The notes beneath the pieces are model-generated. The model had not been told where the DNA came from and made no database searches. It worked only from the letters and a program-made list of their open reading frames with translations. From NCBI GenBank assembly GCA_900314765.1, contig OMWN01000067.1, forward strand, positions 59,599 to 123,598: a stretch of 64,000 bases of DNA. Direction: 5' to 3'. Positions 53,138 through 63,351 of the stretch are shown here, one piece after another. Each line of letters starts with the position of its first letter. Position 1 is the stretch's first letter. Both the position numbers and the translations under genes were made by a program. The DNA is from an uncultured Selenomonadales bacterium (lineage in GTDB: Bacteria; Bacillota; Negativicutes; Selenomonadales; Selenomonadaceae).

Positions 53138-53938
53138 ATGTTTAAAAAAATATTAAACAATTTTCAGAAGGGCAATACCGCAAAGGATACGAACGATAAC
53201 AAATTCGCTGATATTAAGATAGATGCTTCAAGGCTTCCACGCCATACGGCCATCATCATGGATGGCAATGGCAGATGGGCTGAGAGCCACGGCCTTATCC
53301 GTACTGCGGGACACACGCAGGGCGTACGTACATTGAAGGAGATACTGAAAATCGCCATTGATTTGCCTCTTCCCGTGCTGACAGTTTTTGCCTTTTCTAC
53401 AGAAAATTGGAAAAGACCTCACGCCGAGGTTGATTTCCTTATGCACCTTTTTTCTGATTATTTGGCTGAGGAAATAAACGAAATCGATGAGAAAAACGTA
53501 AAGCTTCATTTTCTTGGTCGCATAGATGAGCTGTCGCCGGCACTGCGCAATCAAGCGCGGGATGCTGAGAAGCAGACAATGAACAACACAGGACTCATAT
53601 TTAATGTTGCAATGAATTATGGCGGGCAGGATGAAATAACGAGGGCGGTACAAAAGATAGCGGCCAAAATCGAATCGGGCGAAATAAAATCGACAGAAAT
53701 CGATTCTTCTTATATTGAAAATAATCTTGATACGGCGGGGCTGCCTCCAGTGGATTTGCTCATCCGTACGAGTGGAGACTTTAGAATAAGCAATTTTCTT
53801 CTGTGGCAGGCCGCTTATGCGGAATTTTGGTTTACGGACGTGAACTGGCCGGAATTCACGCCGGAGGTTTTCATGAAGGCAATCTCCGACTACGGCAAAA
53901 GGGATCGCCGCTTTGGCGGACTGACAGACAAAAAGTGA
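53138..53938 (+). CDS. uppS: Isoprenyl transferase (undecaprenyl diphosphate synthase)
   Basis: UppS builds the C55 lipid carrier for peptidoglycan and envelope polymers. The 266-residue cis-prenyltransferase has the catalytic I-I-M-D-G-N-G-R-W-A, G-H-x-x-G, F-S-T-E-N-W-x-R-P and the C-terminal I-R-T-S-G-D-x-R-I-S-N-F. An N-terminal extension of about 35 residues is not conserved. cdsA follows after ten bases. Confidence 0.95.
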   Translation: MFKKILNNFQKGNTAKDTNDNKFADIKIDASRLPRHTAIIMDGNGRWAESHGLIRTAGHTQGVRTLKEILKIAIDLPLPVLTVFAFSTENWKRPHAEVDFLMHLFSDYLAEEINEIDEKNVKLHFLGRIDELSPALRNQARDAEKQTMNNTGLIFNVAMNYGGQDEITRAVQKIAAKIESGEIKSTEIDSSYIENNLDTAGLPPVDLLIRTSGDFRISNFLLWQAAYAEFWFTDVNWPEFTPEVFMKAISDYGKRDRRFGGLTDKK

Positions 53939-53948
53939 GGTGTTGAAG

Positions 53949-54782
53949 ATGAAAACACGCATCATTACGGGCGTCATTGGCATTGCAGTTGCGGCTTTTG
54001 TGATACAGACAGGCGGATTGCTTTTCGCCGTCGCTGTATTGGCGTTGATGCTCATCGGATGGCATGAATACGCAAAAGCGTTTAAAGCTCACGGTGAGTT
54101 GCTCGCTTATTTTACGGGCATGCTCGTACTGCTTTTGATGTGGGGCAGCGCATTTTACAGGAAACCAGAAATTTTCATTTTCGTCTCGCTTTTAGGCACT
54201 TTCGCTGTATTCACGCAGTCCGTTTTATGCCACAGAACATTCACCGTGATTGAGGCTTGTGAGTCCATAGCCGGCATCGTATACGTTGGATTCGCGTTTT
54301 CTCATCTCGTTCTCCTTCGCTTTTTCGGAAGTGGCGAGGAACTTGATACATTTTTCGGTTCACTCGACACGGGCTGCGCATTGATATGGATAGCGCTCAT
54401 CGGAACGTGGGCGAGCGACACATTTGCATATTTCAGCGGTTCCGCCTTTGGAAAGAACAAACTGTGCGAGGCCATCAGTCCCAAAAAAACGATAGAGGGA
54501 TTTATCGGCGGCGTCATCGGCACGATGATTTCTGTTGCCATAGTCGGCCATCTCTTTTCATTTGCCGTCATTCCGATGCTCGGACTCGGTTTTTTGATTG
54601 CGCTCGTTGCCACGATGGGCGATCTCGTTGAGTCGGCCATAAAAAGATATACGGGCATAAAGGATTCTGGCAACATCATTCCAGGCCACGGCGGCGTGCT
54701 CGACCGTTTCGACAGCGTCATGTTCTCCGTGCCGTTTGTCTACTACTTTACGTTGTTTGTCAGATATTTTGATATCTTATAG
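53949..54782 (+). CDS. cdsA: Phosphatidate cytidylyltransferase
   Basis: CdsA makes CDP-diacylglycerol for phospholipid synthesis. The 277-residue membrane protein has about seven hydrophobic segments and the family signature S-x-I-K-R-x-x-x-x-K-D-S-G-x-x-x-P-G-H-G-G-x-x-D-R near the C-terminus. ATG 53949 is six bases after GAGGTG; GTG 53940 lies within that site. Confidence 0.94.
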   Translation: MKTRIITGVIGIAVAAFVIQTGGLLFAVAVLALMLIGWHEYAKAFKAHGELLAYFTGMLVLLLMWGSAFYRKPEIFIFVSLLGTFAVFTQSVLCHRTFTVIEACESIAGIVYVGFAFSHLVLLRFFGSGEELDTFFGSLDTGCALIWIALIGTWASDTFAYFSGSAFGKNKLCEAISPKKTIEGFIGGVIGTMISVAIVGHLFSFAVIPMLGLGFLIALVATMGDLVESAIKRYTGIKDSGNIIPGHGGVLDRFDSVMFSVPFVYYFTLFVRYFDIL

Positions 54783-54794
54783 AGGTAATGCATC

Positions 54795-55946
54795 ATGAAA
54801 ACGCTTTCCATACTGGGCTCGACAGGCTCCATCGGCACACAGACGCTTGATGTCGTCAGAGAGCATCCAGCCATGTTCAATATCGTAGCTTTGGCTGCCA
54901 ATACAAATGATAATAAGCTCGAGGAACAAATAAACGAATTTCATCCAGAGCTCGCCGTGCTCTATGATGAAGCATCTGCCAAAAGGCTTGCCGCGCGCTA
55001 TCATGGCAAGACAAAGATAATGTGCGGACATGATGGACTCATAGCGGCGGCAACAATCGACGCTGCTGACACCGTCGTGACATCGCTCATGGGCTTCGTC
55101 GGACTTGCACCGACGCTCGCGGCACTCGACGCAAAAAAGAATATTGCGCTCGCGAACAAGGAAACGCTGGTAGTTGCGGGCGAAATCGTGATGCGAAAGG
55201 CGAAGGAAAATCACGTATCCATATTGCCTGTCGACAGCGAGCACTGCGCCATATTCCAATGCCTGCAAGGCGAAAAGCGTGAGTGGGTGGAGCATCTGAT
55301 ACTCACGGCATCCGGTGGTCCATTCAGAGGGAAAAAAACAGACGAGCTCAAAAATGTGTCGATAAAGGATTGCCTCAATCATCCGACGTGGTCGATGGGC
55401 AAGAAAATCACCGTCGATTCGGCAACGCTCGTCAATAAGGGATTGGAAGTCATAGAGGCGCATTTCCTCTATGATATGCCATACGAGAAAATAAAAGTTG
55501 TCGTTCATCCGCAGAGCATCGTTCATTCCATGATACAGTTTTACGATGGCGCTGTAATGGCTCAGCTTGGCGTGCCGGACATGAGGCTTCCGATTCAGTA
55601 TGCTTTGACGTACCCTGAGCGTATGCCATCTTCGTTTGACAGAGTTGATTTCTACACGCTTGGAAGCATGACATTTGAAAAGCCCGACACCGAGACATTT
55701 CGTGGCCTAAAAATCGCATACGATGCCGCGAAGGCAGGCGGCACGATGCCCTGCGTCATGAACGGCGCGAATGAGGCGGCCGTTGGCGCATTTCTCGATG
55801 GCAAAATTGGTTTCCTTGATATATACGAAATCATCGAGAGGGCACTCGACGCAAGAGAAAACAAACTCAATCCGACATTTGAAACGCTCGTTGAAGAAGA
55901 CAAATGGGCGCGCGGCTACGTTCATGAAATTTTAAGGATGAAATGA
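54795..55946 (+). CDS. dxr: 1-deoxy-D-xylulose 5-phosphate reductoisomerase
   Basis: Dxr makes MEP, the first committed step of the MEP isoprenoid pathway. The 383-residue protein has the NADPH-binding G-S-T-G-S-I-G at the N-terminus, N-K-E-T-L, the metal and substrate site V-D-S-E-H-x-A-I-F-Q and N-K-G-L-E-V-I-E. With uppS upstream and ispG downstream it links isoprenoid supply to lipid carrier synthesis. Confidence 0.96.
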   Translation: MKTLSILGSTGSIGTQTLDVVREHPAMFNIVALAANTNDNKLEEQINEFHPELAVLYDEASAKRLAARYHGKTKIMCGHDGLIAAATIDAADTVVTSLMGFVGLAPTLAALDAKKNIALANKETLVVAGEIVMRKAKENHVSILPVDSEHCAIFQCLQGEKREWVEHLILTASGGPFRGKKTDELKNVSIKDCLNHPTWSMGKKITVDSATLVNKGLEVIEAHFLYDMPYEKIKVVVHPQSIVHSMIQFYDGAVMAQLGVPDMRLPIQYALTYPERMPSSFDRVDFYTLGSMTFEKPDTETFRGLKIAYDAAKAGGTMPCVMNGANEAAVGAFLDGKIGFLDIYEIIERALDARENKLNPTFETLVEEDKWARGYVHEILRMK

Positions 55947-55986
55947 TTTAATCGTTGTAGTTGAGCGTTAAAAGGAGGTCATCATA

Positions 55987-57024
55987 TTGCTTACAACTGT
56001 TTTGGCTTCTATTTTGGTCTTCGCCTTCTTGGTGCTGATTCACGAATTTGGTCATTTCATTCTCGCAAAATCGACGGGAATGCGCGTCGATGAATTTGCA
56101 ATCGGCTTCGGTCCTAGACTCGTGAGCTACAAATACGGCGAGACCGTATACTCCATCCGCATCGTCCCATTGGGTGGCTTCAACGATATTGCGGGAATGG
56201 ACCCAGAGGAAAATGACGCAGGGGACAGAGGCTACTGCGAGAAGCCATTGCTGAGCCGCATCGTCGTCATATTGGCAGGGCCGTTCATGAATTTGCTTTT
56301 GCCTGTTTTCATATTTTTTATGTTGTTCATGTGCGTCGGCATCAGCACGCCGTCGACATTGCCGGAGATAGGCGATGTCATGCCGGACAAGCCAGCGGCG
56401 GTGGCGGGACTTCAAAGCGGCGATGTCATCGACAGAATCAACGGCATCGACGTAAAGACATGGAACGATTTGACGGATATCATAGTGGCAGAGGGGAATA
56501 CGCCGATGAATGTGGAATATCATCGCGGCGATGAACACCTTTCTACCACGCTTGTACCTGCCTACGACAAAAGCGCGCAAAAGCCGATGATAGGCATCAC
56601 GAATGCCACCGAACTGAGACAGCCAGGACTAATCGAGGCAATCGGCTATGCTTTTTACAAAACGGGATTTGTCATATACAAAATGCTTGAGGGTCTTGTA
56701 TTGATATTCAATGGAAGCGCCGCCGCAGATTTAGCGGGACCTCTCGGCGTCGTCAAAATGACAGGCGAGGTAGCAAAGTTTGGCTTTGCGGCATTGATGA
56801 ATTTCGCGGCATTTCTGAGCCTCAATCTCGGCATCGTCAATCTTTTGCCGATACCCGCGCTTGACGGTGGTCACTTTGCTACACTTCTTCTCGAGGGGCT
56901 GCGTGGGAAGCCGCTGTCGCCGAAGGCATTCCGCTATACGCAGATGGTTGGCATATCGCTTTTGGTGCTGATAATGCTGTTCGCGACAAAAAATGACATA
57001 ATGCGCATATTCTTTGGAAGCTGA
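55987..57024 (+). CDS. rseP: Site-2 intramembrane protease RseP
   Basis: This zinc metalloprotease cleaves membrane-bound anti-sigma factors or signal-peptide remnants. The 345-residue protein has H-E-F-G-H at 19-23 in the first membrane helix, a central PDZ domain (about 120-190) and the second metal-ligand motif [15 protein letters not shown] 55987 follows AAAGGAGG. In Firmicutes and Proteobacteria it is regularly found between dxr and proS or ispG, as here. Confidence 0.95.
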   Translation: MLTTVLASILVFAFLVLIHEFGHFILAKSTGMRVDEFAIGFGPRLVSYKYGETVYSIRIVPLGGFNDIAGMDPEENDAGDRGYCEKPLLSRIVVILAGPFMNLLLPVFIFFMLFMCVGISTPSTLPEIGDVMPDKPAAVAGLQSGDVIDRINGIDVKTWNDLTDIIVAEGNTPMNVEYHRGDEHLSTTLVPAYDKSAQKPMIGITNATELRQPGLIEAIGYAFYKTGFVIYKMLEGLVLIFNGSAAADLAGPLGVVKMTGEVAKFGFAALMNFAAFLSLNLGIVNLLPIPALDGGHFATLLLEGLRGKPLSPKAFRYTQMVGISLLVLIMLFATKNDIMRIFFGS

Positions 57025-57028
57025 TGAT

Positions 57029-58093
57029 ATGATGGAAAATCGAAGAAAAACATTGCAGGTTCATGTTGGCAACATTGCCATAGGCGGAGACGCGCCCGTA
57101 GCCGTACAGTCCATGACGAATACGAAAACGACAGATACCGCGTCGACACTCGCTCAGATAAAAGCACTAGCTGATGCGGGCTGCGATATTGTGAGGCTAG
57201 CGGTGCCAGACATGGATGCCGCAAAAAATCTGAAAAACATAATTAAAAATTCGCCTGTGCCGCTGGTCGCGGATATTCATTTCGATTATAGGCTTGCGTT
57301 GGAGGCTATTCACCAAGGTATATCGGCGCTGAGGCTCAATCCAGGCAATATAGGCGGAGAAGAAAACGTCAAAGCTGTCGTCGATGAAGCGAAAAAAGTG
57401 GGTATACCGATACGCATAGGCGTAAATGCGGGTTCGCTCGACAAAAAAATACTCGAAAAAAATGGCGGCGTGACGGCAGAAGGACTCGTGGAGTCCGCAA
57501 TGCAGCATGTGAGAATACTCGAAAAGCAGGATTTCCACGACATTGTCATTTCGCTCAAGGCGCATGATGTGCCGATGACACTTAAAGCATATCGCCTCAT
57601 GAGCAAGACCGTGGATTATCCGCTACACCTCGGCATAACGGAGGCGGGGACGCCGCACAGCGGTATCATTAAGTCAGCCGTTGGCATTGGTGCGCTCCTC
57701 GCGGAAGGCATCGGAGATACGATCAGAATTTCACTGACGGGCGATCCTGTCATTGAAGTAAAGATCGCAAACGAGATACTGAAATCGCTAGGGATGAAGG
57801 AATATGGGCCAACGCTCATTTCGTGCCCAACTTGCGGGAGAACAAATATCGATTTGCCGGCAATCGCGTCAGAAGTAGAAAAAAGACTCGACGGCATCAC
57901 GAAACCCATCACGGTCGCGGTAATGGGATGCGTCGTCAACGGCCCAGGCGAAGCGCGCGAGGCAGATGTTGGCATTGCCGGCGGAAAAAATGAGGGACTT
58001 GTCTTCAGAAAAGGCGAGATTATCCGCAAAGTCCCAGAATCAGAGCTTGTCAATGAGTTGTTCAAGGAAATAGATGATATTCTTGCAGAATAA
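57029..58093 (+). CDS. ispG: 4-hydroxy-3-methylbut-2-enyl diphosphate synthase
   Basis: IspG converts MEcPP to HMBPP with a [4Fe-4S] cluster. The 354-residue, two-domain bacterial form has the TIM-barrel start V-Q-S-M-T-N-T and the cluster cysteines in S-C-P-T-C-G-R and G-C-V-V-N-G-P-G-E. Electrons come from ferredoxin or flavodoxin. ATG 57029 has GGAAGC eight bases upstream and begins four bases after the rseP stop. Confidence 0.95.
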   Translation: MMENRRKTLQVHVGNIAIGGDAPVAVQSMTNTKTTDTASTLAQIKALADAGCDIVRLAVPDMDAAKNLKNIIKNSPVPLVADIHFDYRLALEAIHQGISALRLNPGNIGGEENVKAVVDEAKKVGIPIRIGVNAGSLDKKILEKNGGVTAEGLVESAMQHVRILEKQDFHDIVISLKAHDVPMTLKAYRLMSKTVDYPLHLGITEAGTPHSGIIKSAVGIGALLAEGIGDTIRISLTGDPVIEVKIANEILKSLGMKEYGPTLISCPTCGRTNIDLPAIASEVEKRLDGITKPITVAVMGCVVNGPGEAREADVGIAGGKNEGLVFRKGEIIRKVPESELVNELFKEIDDILAE

Positions 58094-58134
58094 AAGCTAA
58101 ATAAAGCAAAAAGCTAAAATGGGAGGAATTGATT

Positions 58135-59841
58135 TTGCGTACTACACAGCTTTATGCACCAACACTCAGGGAGACACCGGCGGAGGCGGAGGTCGTAAGC
58201 CAAAAGCTCATGCTGCGCGCCGGCATGATAAGGAAGGCGGCAGGTGGTGTCTATACATATTTGCCGCTCGCATGGAGGACGCTCAGAAAAATCGAGCAAA
58301 TCGTCCGTGAGGAGATGGACGCGGCAGGCGGTCAGGAAATACTCATGCCGATACTTCAGCCATCGGAGATATGGAAAGAGACAGGCCGCTGGGCCGTATA
58401 CGGCGAAGAGATGTTCCGACTCAATGACCGCCATGAGCGTGAGTTTTGCCTTGGTCCAACGCATGAGGAAATGGTCACAGCGCTCGTCCGTGATGAGGTC
58501 AGGTCATATAAGCAGCTGCCATTGATGCTTTATCAGATTCAGAACAAATATCGCGACGAAATCCGCCCACGTTTTGGCCTCATGCGCGGCCGTGAGTTCA
58601 TAATGAAGGATTTGTACTCATTTGACAAAGATGAGGCTGGACTCGAAGTATCGTATAAAAAAATGTTCGATGCCTATACGCGTGTTTTCACTCGCTGTGG
58701 GCTGAAATTCCGCCCAGTCGAGGCCGACAATGGCGCCATAGGTGGTGCACATTCGCATGAGTTCACTGTGCTCGCGGACTCTGGCGAGTCGAATATCGTT
58801 TATTGCACGAAGTGCGACTATGCGGCAAGCGACGAGAAAGCAGAGCTTAAAACCATTGTGGCAGAGAAAGAGGAGCCATTGGAACTCGAGAAAGTTTCGA
58901 CGCCAGGCACAAAAACGATAGAGCTGGTTGCTGATTATTTGAAGGTGTCTGTTGAGAAGACGATAAAGGCTGTTGCATTCCAAAATGAGAAAGATGAACT
59001 CGTATTGGCGTTTATGCGCGGCGACCATGATGTGAATGAAGTAAAGCTGCAGAATGCCGTGGGAGCGATTGCGCTGCGCATGGCTGATGAAGAAGCCATC
59101 ACTGCCGCGGGCGGGCAGCCGGGCTTCATGAGTCCGATTGGCATCAAAAAAGGCACAAAGATTGTCGTGGACGCCACAGTCATGGATATGTACAACGCAG
59201 TCGCGGGCGCTAACGAAAAAGATATGCACTTCATCCACGTCAATCCAAAGCGTGATTTCAAAGACGTGATGGTCTGCGACATCAGACTCGTCAAAGATGG
59301 AGATCCGTGCCCTCATTGCGGGGCGCCGCTGAAAATGACGCGCGGCATAGAAGCTGGGCAGGTCTTCACGCTGGGCACGAAGTACAGCAAACCGCTCGGC
59401 GCGACATTCCTTGATGAAAATGGCAAAGAAAAACCACTCGTGATGGGCTCATACGGCATCGGTGTCAGCCGCACGATGGCTGCCGCGATAGAGCAGAACA
59501 ACGACAAGGACGGCATCATCTGGCCACGTGCCATCGCGCCGTACGAGGTAATCGTCGTGCCAGTCAATGCAAAAGTAAAAGAACAGCTCGACATGGCAGA
59601 AAAAGTATATGAGACTCTGAAGAAGGAGCACATCGACGTCGTGCTCGATGACAGAAAAGAACGCGCTGGTGTCAAATTCAAAGATGCTGACTTGATTGGC
59701 TATCCACTTAGGATAACGATTGGCCCAAAAACACTCGAGAGCGGCATAATTGAAGCAAAAATCCGCCGCACGGGTGAAGTCAAAAATTTGACAAAAGAAA
59801 ATTACGTGGAAGGCGTAAAAGAAATACTCGATACGCTCTAA
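58135..59841 (+). CDS. proS: Prolyl-tRNA synthetase, bacterial type
   Basis: ProS charges tRNA-Pro. The 568-residue protein is the bacterial form with class II motifs 1 to 3, an editing INS domain of about 180 residues (about 225-405) inserted between motifs 2 and 3, and a C-terminal anticodon-binding domain. Motif 2 reads [20 protein letters not shown] 58135 lies seven bases after GGGAGG. It ends the isoprenoid block. Confidence 0.96.
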   Translation: MRTTQLYAPTLRETPAEAEVVSQKLMLRAGMIRKAAGGVYTYLPLAWRTLRKIEQIVREEMDAAGGQEILMPILQPSEIWKETGRWAVYGEEMFRLNDRHEREFCLGPTHEEMVTALVRDEVRSYKQLPLMLYQIQNKYRDEIRPRFGLMRGREFIMKDLYSFDKDEAGLEVSYKKMFDAYTRVFTRCGLKFRPVEADNGAIGGAHSHEFTVLADSGESNIVYCTKCDYAASDEKAELKTIVAEKEEPLELEKVSTPGTKTIELVADYLKVSVEKTIKAVAFQNEKDELVLAFMRGDHDVNEVKLQNAVGAIALRMADEEAITAAGGQPGFMSPIGIKKGTKIVVDATVMDMYNAVAGANEKDMHFIHVNPKRDFKDVMVCDIRLVKDGDPCPHCGAPLKMTRGIEAGQVFTLGTKYSKPLGATFLDENGKEKPLVMGSYGIGVSRTMAAAIEQNNDKDGIIWPRAIAPYEVIVVPVNAKVKEQLDMAEKVYETLKKEHIDVVLDDRKERAGVKFKDADLIGYPLRITIGPKTLESGIIEAKIRRTGEVKNLTKENYVEGVKEILDTL

Positions 59842-59850
59842 AAATGGGAT

Positions 59851-59893
59851 AAACATAACTTCCGATAATTTATACTTATCGGAAGTTATGTTT
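59851..59893 (+). terminator. Perfect 18-bp hairpin after proS
   Basis: Bases 59851-59868 pair perfectly with 59876-59893 around a seven-base loop. The T run after it is short, but position ten bases after the proS stop suggests termination. The following AT-rich stretch to 60054 shows no clear promoter. Confidence 0.7.
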
Positions 59894-60054
59894 ATGTTTA
59901 GCTATATGGAGAGATACGACATTATTTTTGAAGCCATTTTTTCAAAAGATATTTTTTATTTTGAAGGATTTTTCAGTTATCTATCGAATAATATATATAG
60001 TGAGATGTGTAAATATTTTGCTATGTTTTTATTCTTAGTGAGGAGGTTTTATGT

Positions 60055-60462
60055 ATGGCGGATGATTCAAAGGTATTGAACAAGAAGGATGCGCTGGGTG
60101 TTGTGCGCATTGCTGATGAAGTTGTGAGCATCATTGCTGGGCTTGCCGCGACGGAGGTCAATGGCATTGAGGCAATGAGTGGCGGACTGGCTGGCGGCAT
60201 CGCAGAAATTCTTGGCAAGAAGAATTTTGCTAAAGGTGTCAAGGTCGAGGTCGGCGAGAAGGAAGCAGCCGTTGATTTGTTTGTTATCGTGAAATACGGT
60301 GTTCGCATTCCAGATGTCGCGCTGGCTGTGCAGGAAAATGTCAAACAGGCCATCGAGACGATGACGGGTCTCTCTGTTGTCGAGGTCAATGTCCATATTC
60401 AAGGCGTTGGTTTCCCAGAGGAAGAAAAGGAAGAGGAAGACAACACGACGCGCGTTCGTTAA
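60055..60462 (+). CDS. Asp23/Gls24 family envelope stress protein
   Basis: The 135-residue protein matches the Asp23/Gls24 family, cytoplasmic proteins linked to envelope or alkaline stress in Gram-positive bacteria. The domain runs from V-R-I-A-D-E-V-V to V-E-V-N-V-H-I-Q-G-V, and the C-terminus is acidic. AGGAGG eight bases before ATG 60055 supports the start. It forms a single-gene unit between two terminators. Confidence 0.9.
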   Translation: MADDSKVLNKKDALGVVRIADEVVSIIAGLAATEVNGIEAMSGGLAGGIAEILGKKNFAKGVKVEVGEKEAAVDLFVIVKYGVRIPDVALAVQENVKQAIETMTGLSVVEVNVHIQGVGFPEEEKEEEDNTTRVR

Positions 60463-60481
60463 AATTTAAAAATGGCATATA

Positions 60482-60514
60482 AAAACCCGCTTGCAAATCA
60501 GCAAGCGGGTTTTT
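60482..60514. terminator. Bidirectional terminator between asp23 and pnp
   Basis: A perfect 13-bp stem (60482-60494 with 60501-60513) starts with AAAA and ends with TTTTT, so it can stop transcription from both sides. asp23 reads in from the left and pnp from the right. Confidence 0.9.
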
Positions 60515-60531
60515 GTGTCGATAAATTTATA

Positions 60532-62604
60532 TTATTTTAGTAACACCTTATGAGAAAGGTTTATGCGTCCTTGGCGATCAATCTCTGTCACTTTGACATC
60601 GATCTCATCACCAACGTGAACAACGTCCTCTACCCTCTCGACACGTTTCTTCGAGAGCTGAGAAATGTGGCAGAGTCCTTCTTTTCCAGGCAACACCTCT
60701 ACGAAGGCACCAAATCCCATGAGGCGTGTTACCTTGCCTCTGTACACGGCACCAACCTCAACATCACGTGTGAGATCCTCGATGATAGCAACGGCCTTCT
60801 TGGCGTTATCGACATTCACGGATGATATTAAAACAGTTCCATCTTCCTGAACATCAATCTGAGTATCAGTGTCCTCAACAATCTTTTTGATTGTACGACC
60901 GCCCGGTCCGATGATGTTGCGAATCTTGTCGACATCAACATGAAGTGTCGTGACACGCGGTGCATACGGCGAAAGCTCTTCTGCAGGATGGTCGATGCAC
61001 TCCATCATTTTGCCCATGATAAACTCTCTGCCCTTTTTGGCCTGTGCCAATGCTGCAGAAAGAATTTCGCGGGTGATGCCAGAAATCTTAATATCCATCT
61101 GGATGGCCGTGATGCCCTTCTCTGTGCCGGCGACTTTGAAATCCATGTCGCCCAAAGCATCTTCCATCCCCTGAATATCTGTCAAAATCGTGAATTTGTC
61201 TGCGTCTTTGACGAGACCCATCGCAACGCCTGCGACTGGCCTCTTTATGGGCACGCCGGCATTCATCAGCGAAAGCGTGCTGCCGCATACGCTGCCCATC
61301 GAGCTTGAGCCGTTCGACTCCAACACCTCTGAAACGAGTCTCAGCGTGTATGGGAATTCTTCCTCAGACGGAATGACTGGGAGAAGTGCCCTTTCAGCCA
61401 ATGCGCCGTGGCCGATTTCGCGTCTTCCTGGTCCACGTGCAGGGCGCGCCTCGCCGACACTGTAGCCAGGGAAATTGTACTGATGAATATAGCGCTTCGT
61501 CTTCTCCGTGCCCAGTCCATCTATTATTTGCTCGTCTGCCAGAGAGCCGAGCGTGGTGACCGTGAGTATCTGTGTCTGTCCGCGCGTGAACAGGCCAGAG
61601 CCATGCGTACGCGGAAGAACGCCGACCTCGCAGCTGACGGGACGAACCTCATCAAGCGCACGGCCATCTGGTCTGATTTTCTCATGCGTTATCATGTGGC
61701 GCACGATTTCTTTCTCGAGATCGTGCAGTATCCCTGCGATTTCCTTTGAGTTTTCTGGCCAATCGACGAGGAAATGCTCCATCGTCTCAGCGCTTATATT
61801 TGCAATATTTTCATCGCGCTGCAGCTTGTCGGGATTGCGCACAGCTTCATTGAGACGCTCCCCAGCGTATTCGCGAATACCATCTTCCAGTTCCTTTGGA
61901 ACCTCAAACAGCGGCATCTCACGTTTTGGCTTGCCACATTCGTTTATGATTTCTTGCTGGAACTCGACAATCTTCTTTATCTCAGCATGGCCAAACAGTA
62001 TTGCCTCGAGCACGACGTCTTCTGGAAGCTCATTGGCGCCTGCCTCGACCATCATCACAGCATCATGGGAACCTGCAATGGTGAGATTGAGATCTGATTT
62101 TTCACGCTGCTCCACTGTCGGATTGATGACGAACTCTCCATCCACCCTGCCGACGCGGACGCCCGCGATAGGTCCACCGAACGGTATATCAGAAACACAA
62201 AGCGCGCAGGACGCACCAATCATTGCGGCAATTTCCGGCGCATTGTCCTGTTCGACGGACAGAACCGTTGCAATAACATTGACATCGTTACGAAATCCCT
62301 TTGGGAAAAGCGGACGAATTGGACGGTCAATGAGTCTTGCGCAAAGAATCGCTGAATTGCCAGGGCGCCCTTCCCTCTTTATGAATCCGCCTGGTATTTT
62401 GCCGACGGCATACATCTTTTCTTCGTAATCAACTGTCAGCGGGAAAAAGTCAACGCCTTCGCGCGGCGCAGTCGAGGCCGTAGCGGCTACTAGCACTACC
62501 GTGTCTCCATAGCGCACGAGGACTGCTCCATTAGCTTGTTTTGCCATTTTTCCGTTCTCGATGATAAGAGGCCTTCCGCCGACTTCCATCTTGAAGCTAT
62601 GCAT
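60532..62604 (-). CDS. pnp: Polyribonucleotide nucleotidyltransferase
   Basis: PNPase is a trimeric 3'-to-5' phosphorolytic exoribonuclease. The 690-residue protein contains two RNase PH domains separated by a helical domain, then KH (about 550-610, I-I-G-P-G-G-R-T-I) and S1 (about 620-690). The start has AGGAGGT on the - strand. It lies downstream of rpsO, the order also known in E. coli, with a terminator between them. Confidence 0.97.
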   Translation of the reverse strand: MHSFKMEVGGRPLIIENGKMAKQANGAVLVRYGDTVVLVAATASTAPREGVDFFPLTVDYEEKMYAVGKIPGGFIKREGRPGNSAILCARLIDRPIRPLFPKGFRNDVNVIATVLSVEQDNAPEIAAMIGASCALCVSDIPFGGPIAGVRVGRVDGEFVINPTVEQREKSDLNLTIAGSHDAVMMVEAGANELPEDVVLEAILFGHAEIKKIVEFQQEIINECGKPKREMPLFEVPKELEDGIREYAGERLNEAVRNPDKLQRDENIANISAETMEHFLVDWPENSKEIAGILHDLEKEIVRHMITHEKIRPDGRALDEVRPVSCEVGVLPRTHGSGLFTRGQTQILTVTTLGSLADEQIIDGLGTEKTKRYIHQYNFPGYSVGEARPARGPGRREIGHGALAERALLPVIPSEEEFPYTLRLVSEVLESNGSSSMGSVCGSTLSLMNAGVPIKRPVAGVAMGLVKDADKFTILTDIQGMEDALGDMDFKVAGTEKGITAIQMDIKISGITREILSAALAQAKKGREFIMGKMMECIDHPAEELSPYAPRVTTLHVDVDKIRNIIGPGGRTIKKIVEDTDTQIDVQEDGTVLISSVNVDNAKKAVAIIEDLTRDVEVGAVYRGKVTRLMGFGAFVEVLPGKEGLCHISQLSKKRVERVEDVVHVGDEIDVKVTEIDRQGRINLSHKVLLK

Positions 62605-62684
62605 GTTTTTACCTCCTGTTTTGATTTTGTGGATATTTTCATTTCATGTCAGTAATCGTGTAACGCACAAATATTTATAGATAC

Positions 62685-62708
62685 AAAAAAAGCAGGGACT
62701 CCCCCGCT
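62685..62708 (-). terminator. Terminator after rpsO
   Basis: On the - strand a 7-bp stem (62702-62708 with 62691-62697, one G-U) with a four-base loop is followed by six or seven T. It lies ten bases after the rpsO stop, so pnp may be expressed by read-through. Confidence 0.8.
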
Positions 62709-62718
62709 TTTTTTATTA

Positions 62719-62985
62719 TTATTTGCGCAACTGAAGCTTGGTGATGATGGAGCGATAACGCTCGATATCCTTTTTGTACAGGTAGCTGAGAAGGCGGCGA
62801 CGATGACCAACCATCTTCAGAAGGCCACGACGTGAATGATGATCCTTCTTGTGCTCCTTGAGGTGCTCTGTCAGATAATTGATGCGAGCCGTCAGAACTG
62901 CAACCTGAACCTCCGGTGAGCCCGTGTCACCCTCGTGCACTGCATACTTTTTGATGATCTCTGTTTTTTCTTCTTGTGATAACAT
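62719..62985 (-). CDS. rpsO: 30S ribosomal protein S15
   Basis: S15 is a primary binder of 16S rRNA. The 88-residue protein has the typical [18 protein letters not shown] and R-R-x-L-L-x-Y-L motifs. The start ATG at 62985 is preceded by AGGAGGATA on the - strand. A leader of about 240 bases lies between its promoter and start and contains the 156-bp palindrome. Confidence 0.97.
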   Translation of the reverse strand: MLSQEEKTEIIKKYAVHEGDTGSPEVQVAVLTARINYLTEHLKEHKKDHHSRRGLLKMVGHRRRLLSYLYKKDIERYRSIITKLQLRK

Positions 62986-63007
62986 TCTTTATCCTCCTAT
63001 GATCTTG

Positions 63008-63163
63008 GGAAACGCTGATTAATTGAAGCAGGAGTATTGACGAGAGATTTTTTCGTATAGCAAGAAGATGCGAAGAAGCGTAGTGGTGCTACGCTGATGA
63101 GCATCGACGCAGATATGCGGAAAAAAATCCGTCAAGACGACTGCTGAAATAATCAGTGTTTCC
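63008..63163. repeat. 156-bp palindromic MITE-like element
   Basis: The 24-bp left end (GGAAACGCTGATTAATTGAA and four more bases) and the right end (reverse complement GGAAACACTGATTATTTCAG and three more) are near-perfect terminal inverted repeats. Inner segments also pair (T-T-G-A-C-G blocks and poly-T/poly-A tracts), and a central AGCGTAG/CTACGCT hairpin caps the palindrome. It encodes nothing. Such structures fit a MITE or a dispersed palindromic repeat. It lies inside the rpsO leader, and a shortened relative occurs at 48059-48107. No clear target duplication is visible. Confidence 0.7.
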
Positions 63164-63233
63164 TTATAATTCAAACCTCTAAGATGACGTCAGAGATAAA
63201 CTCGTGCATCTGAGAAGCCGAAACACAACATTT

Positions 63234-63262
63234 ATTATACCGTAGAAATAAGCAAAAGTAAA
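63234..63262 (-). promoter_or_regulatory. Promoter of rpsO
   Basis: On the - strand TTTACT (63262-63257) and TATAAT (63239-63234) are 17 bases apart. Transcription would start near 63227 and read through the palindrome into rpsO. The remaining gap to the flavoprotein gene (63263-63351) is AT-rich and shows nothing else. Confidence 0.65.
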
Positions 63263-63351
63263 TAAATTTACTAGAAATAAAATACATCCTAGCTCATTTT
63301 TTTACAAAACAAGAGATTATATTTATTGTATCGATTAATTATGCTTATTTA

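Noticed and set aside
59888..60079. A 63-codon open frame before asp23.
   Set aside because: It begins within the proS hairpin, lacks a ribosome site, is AT-rich with biased composition and overlaps asp23.
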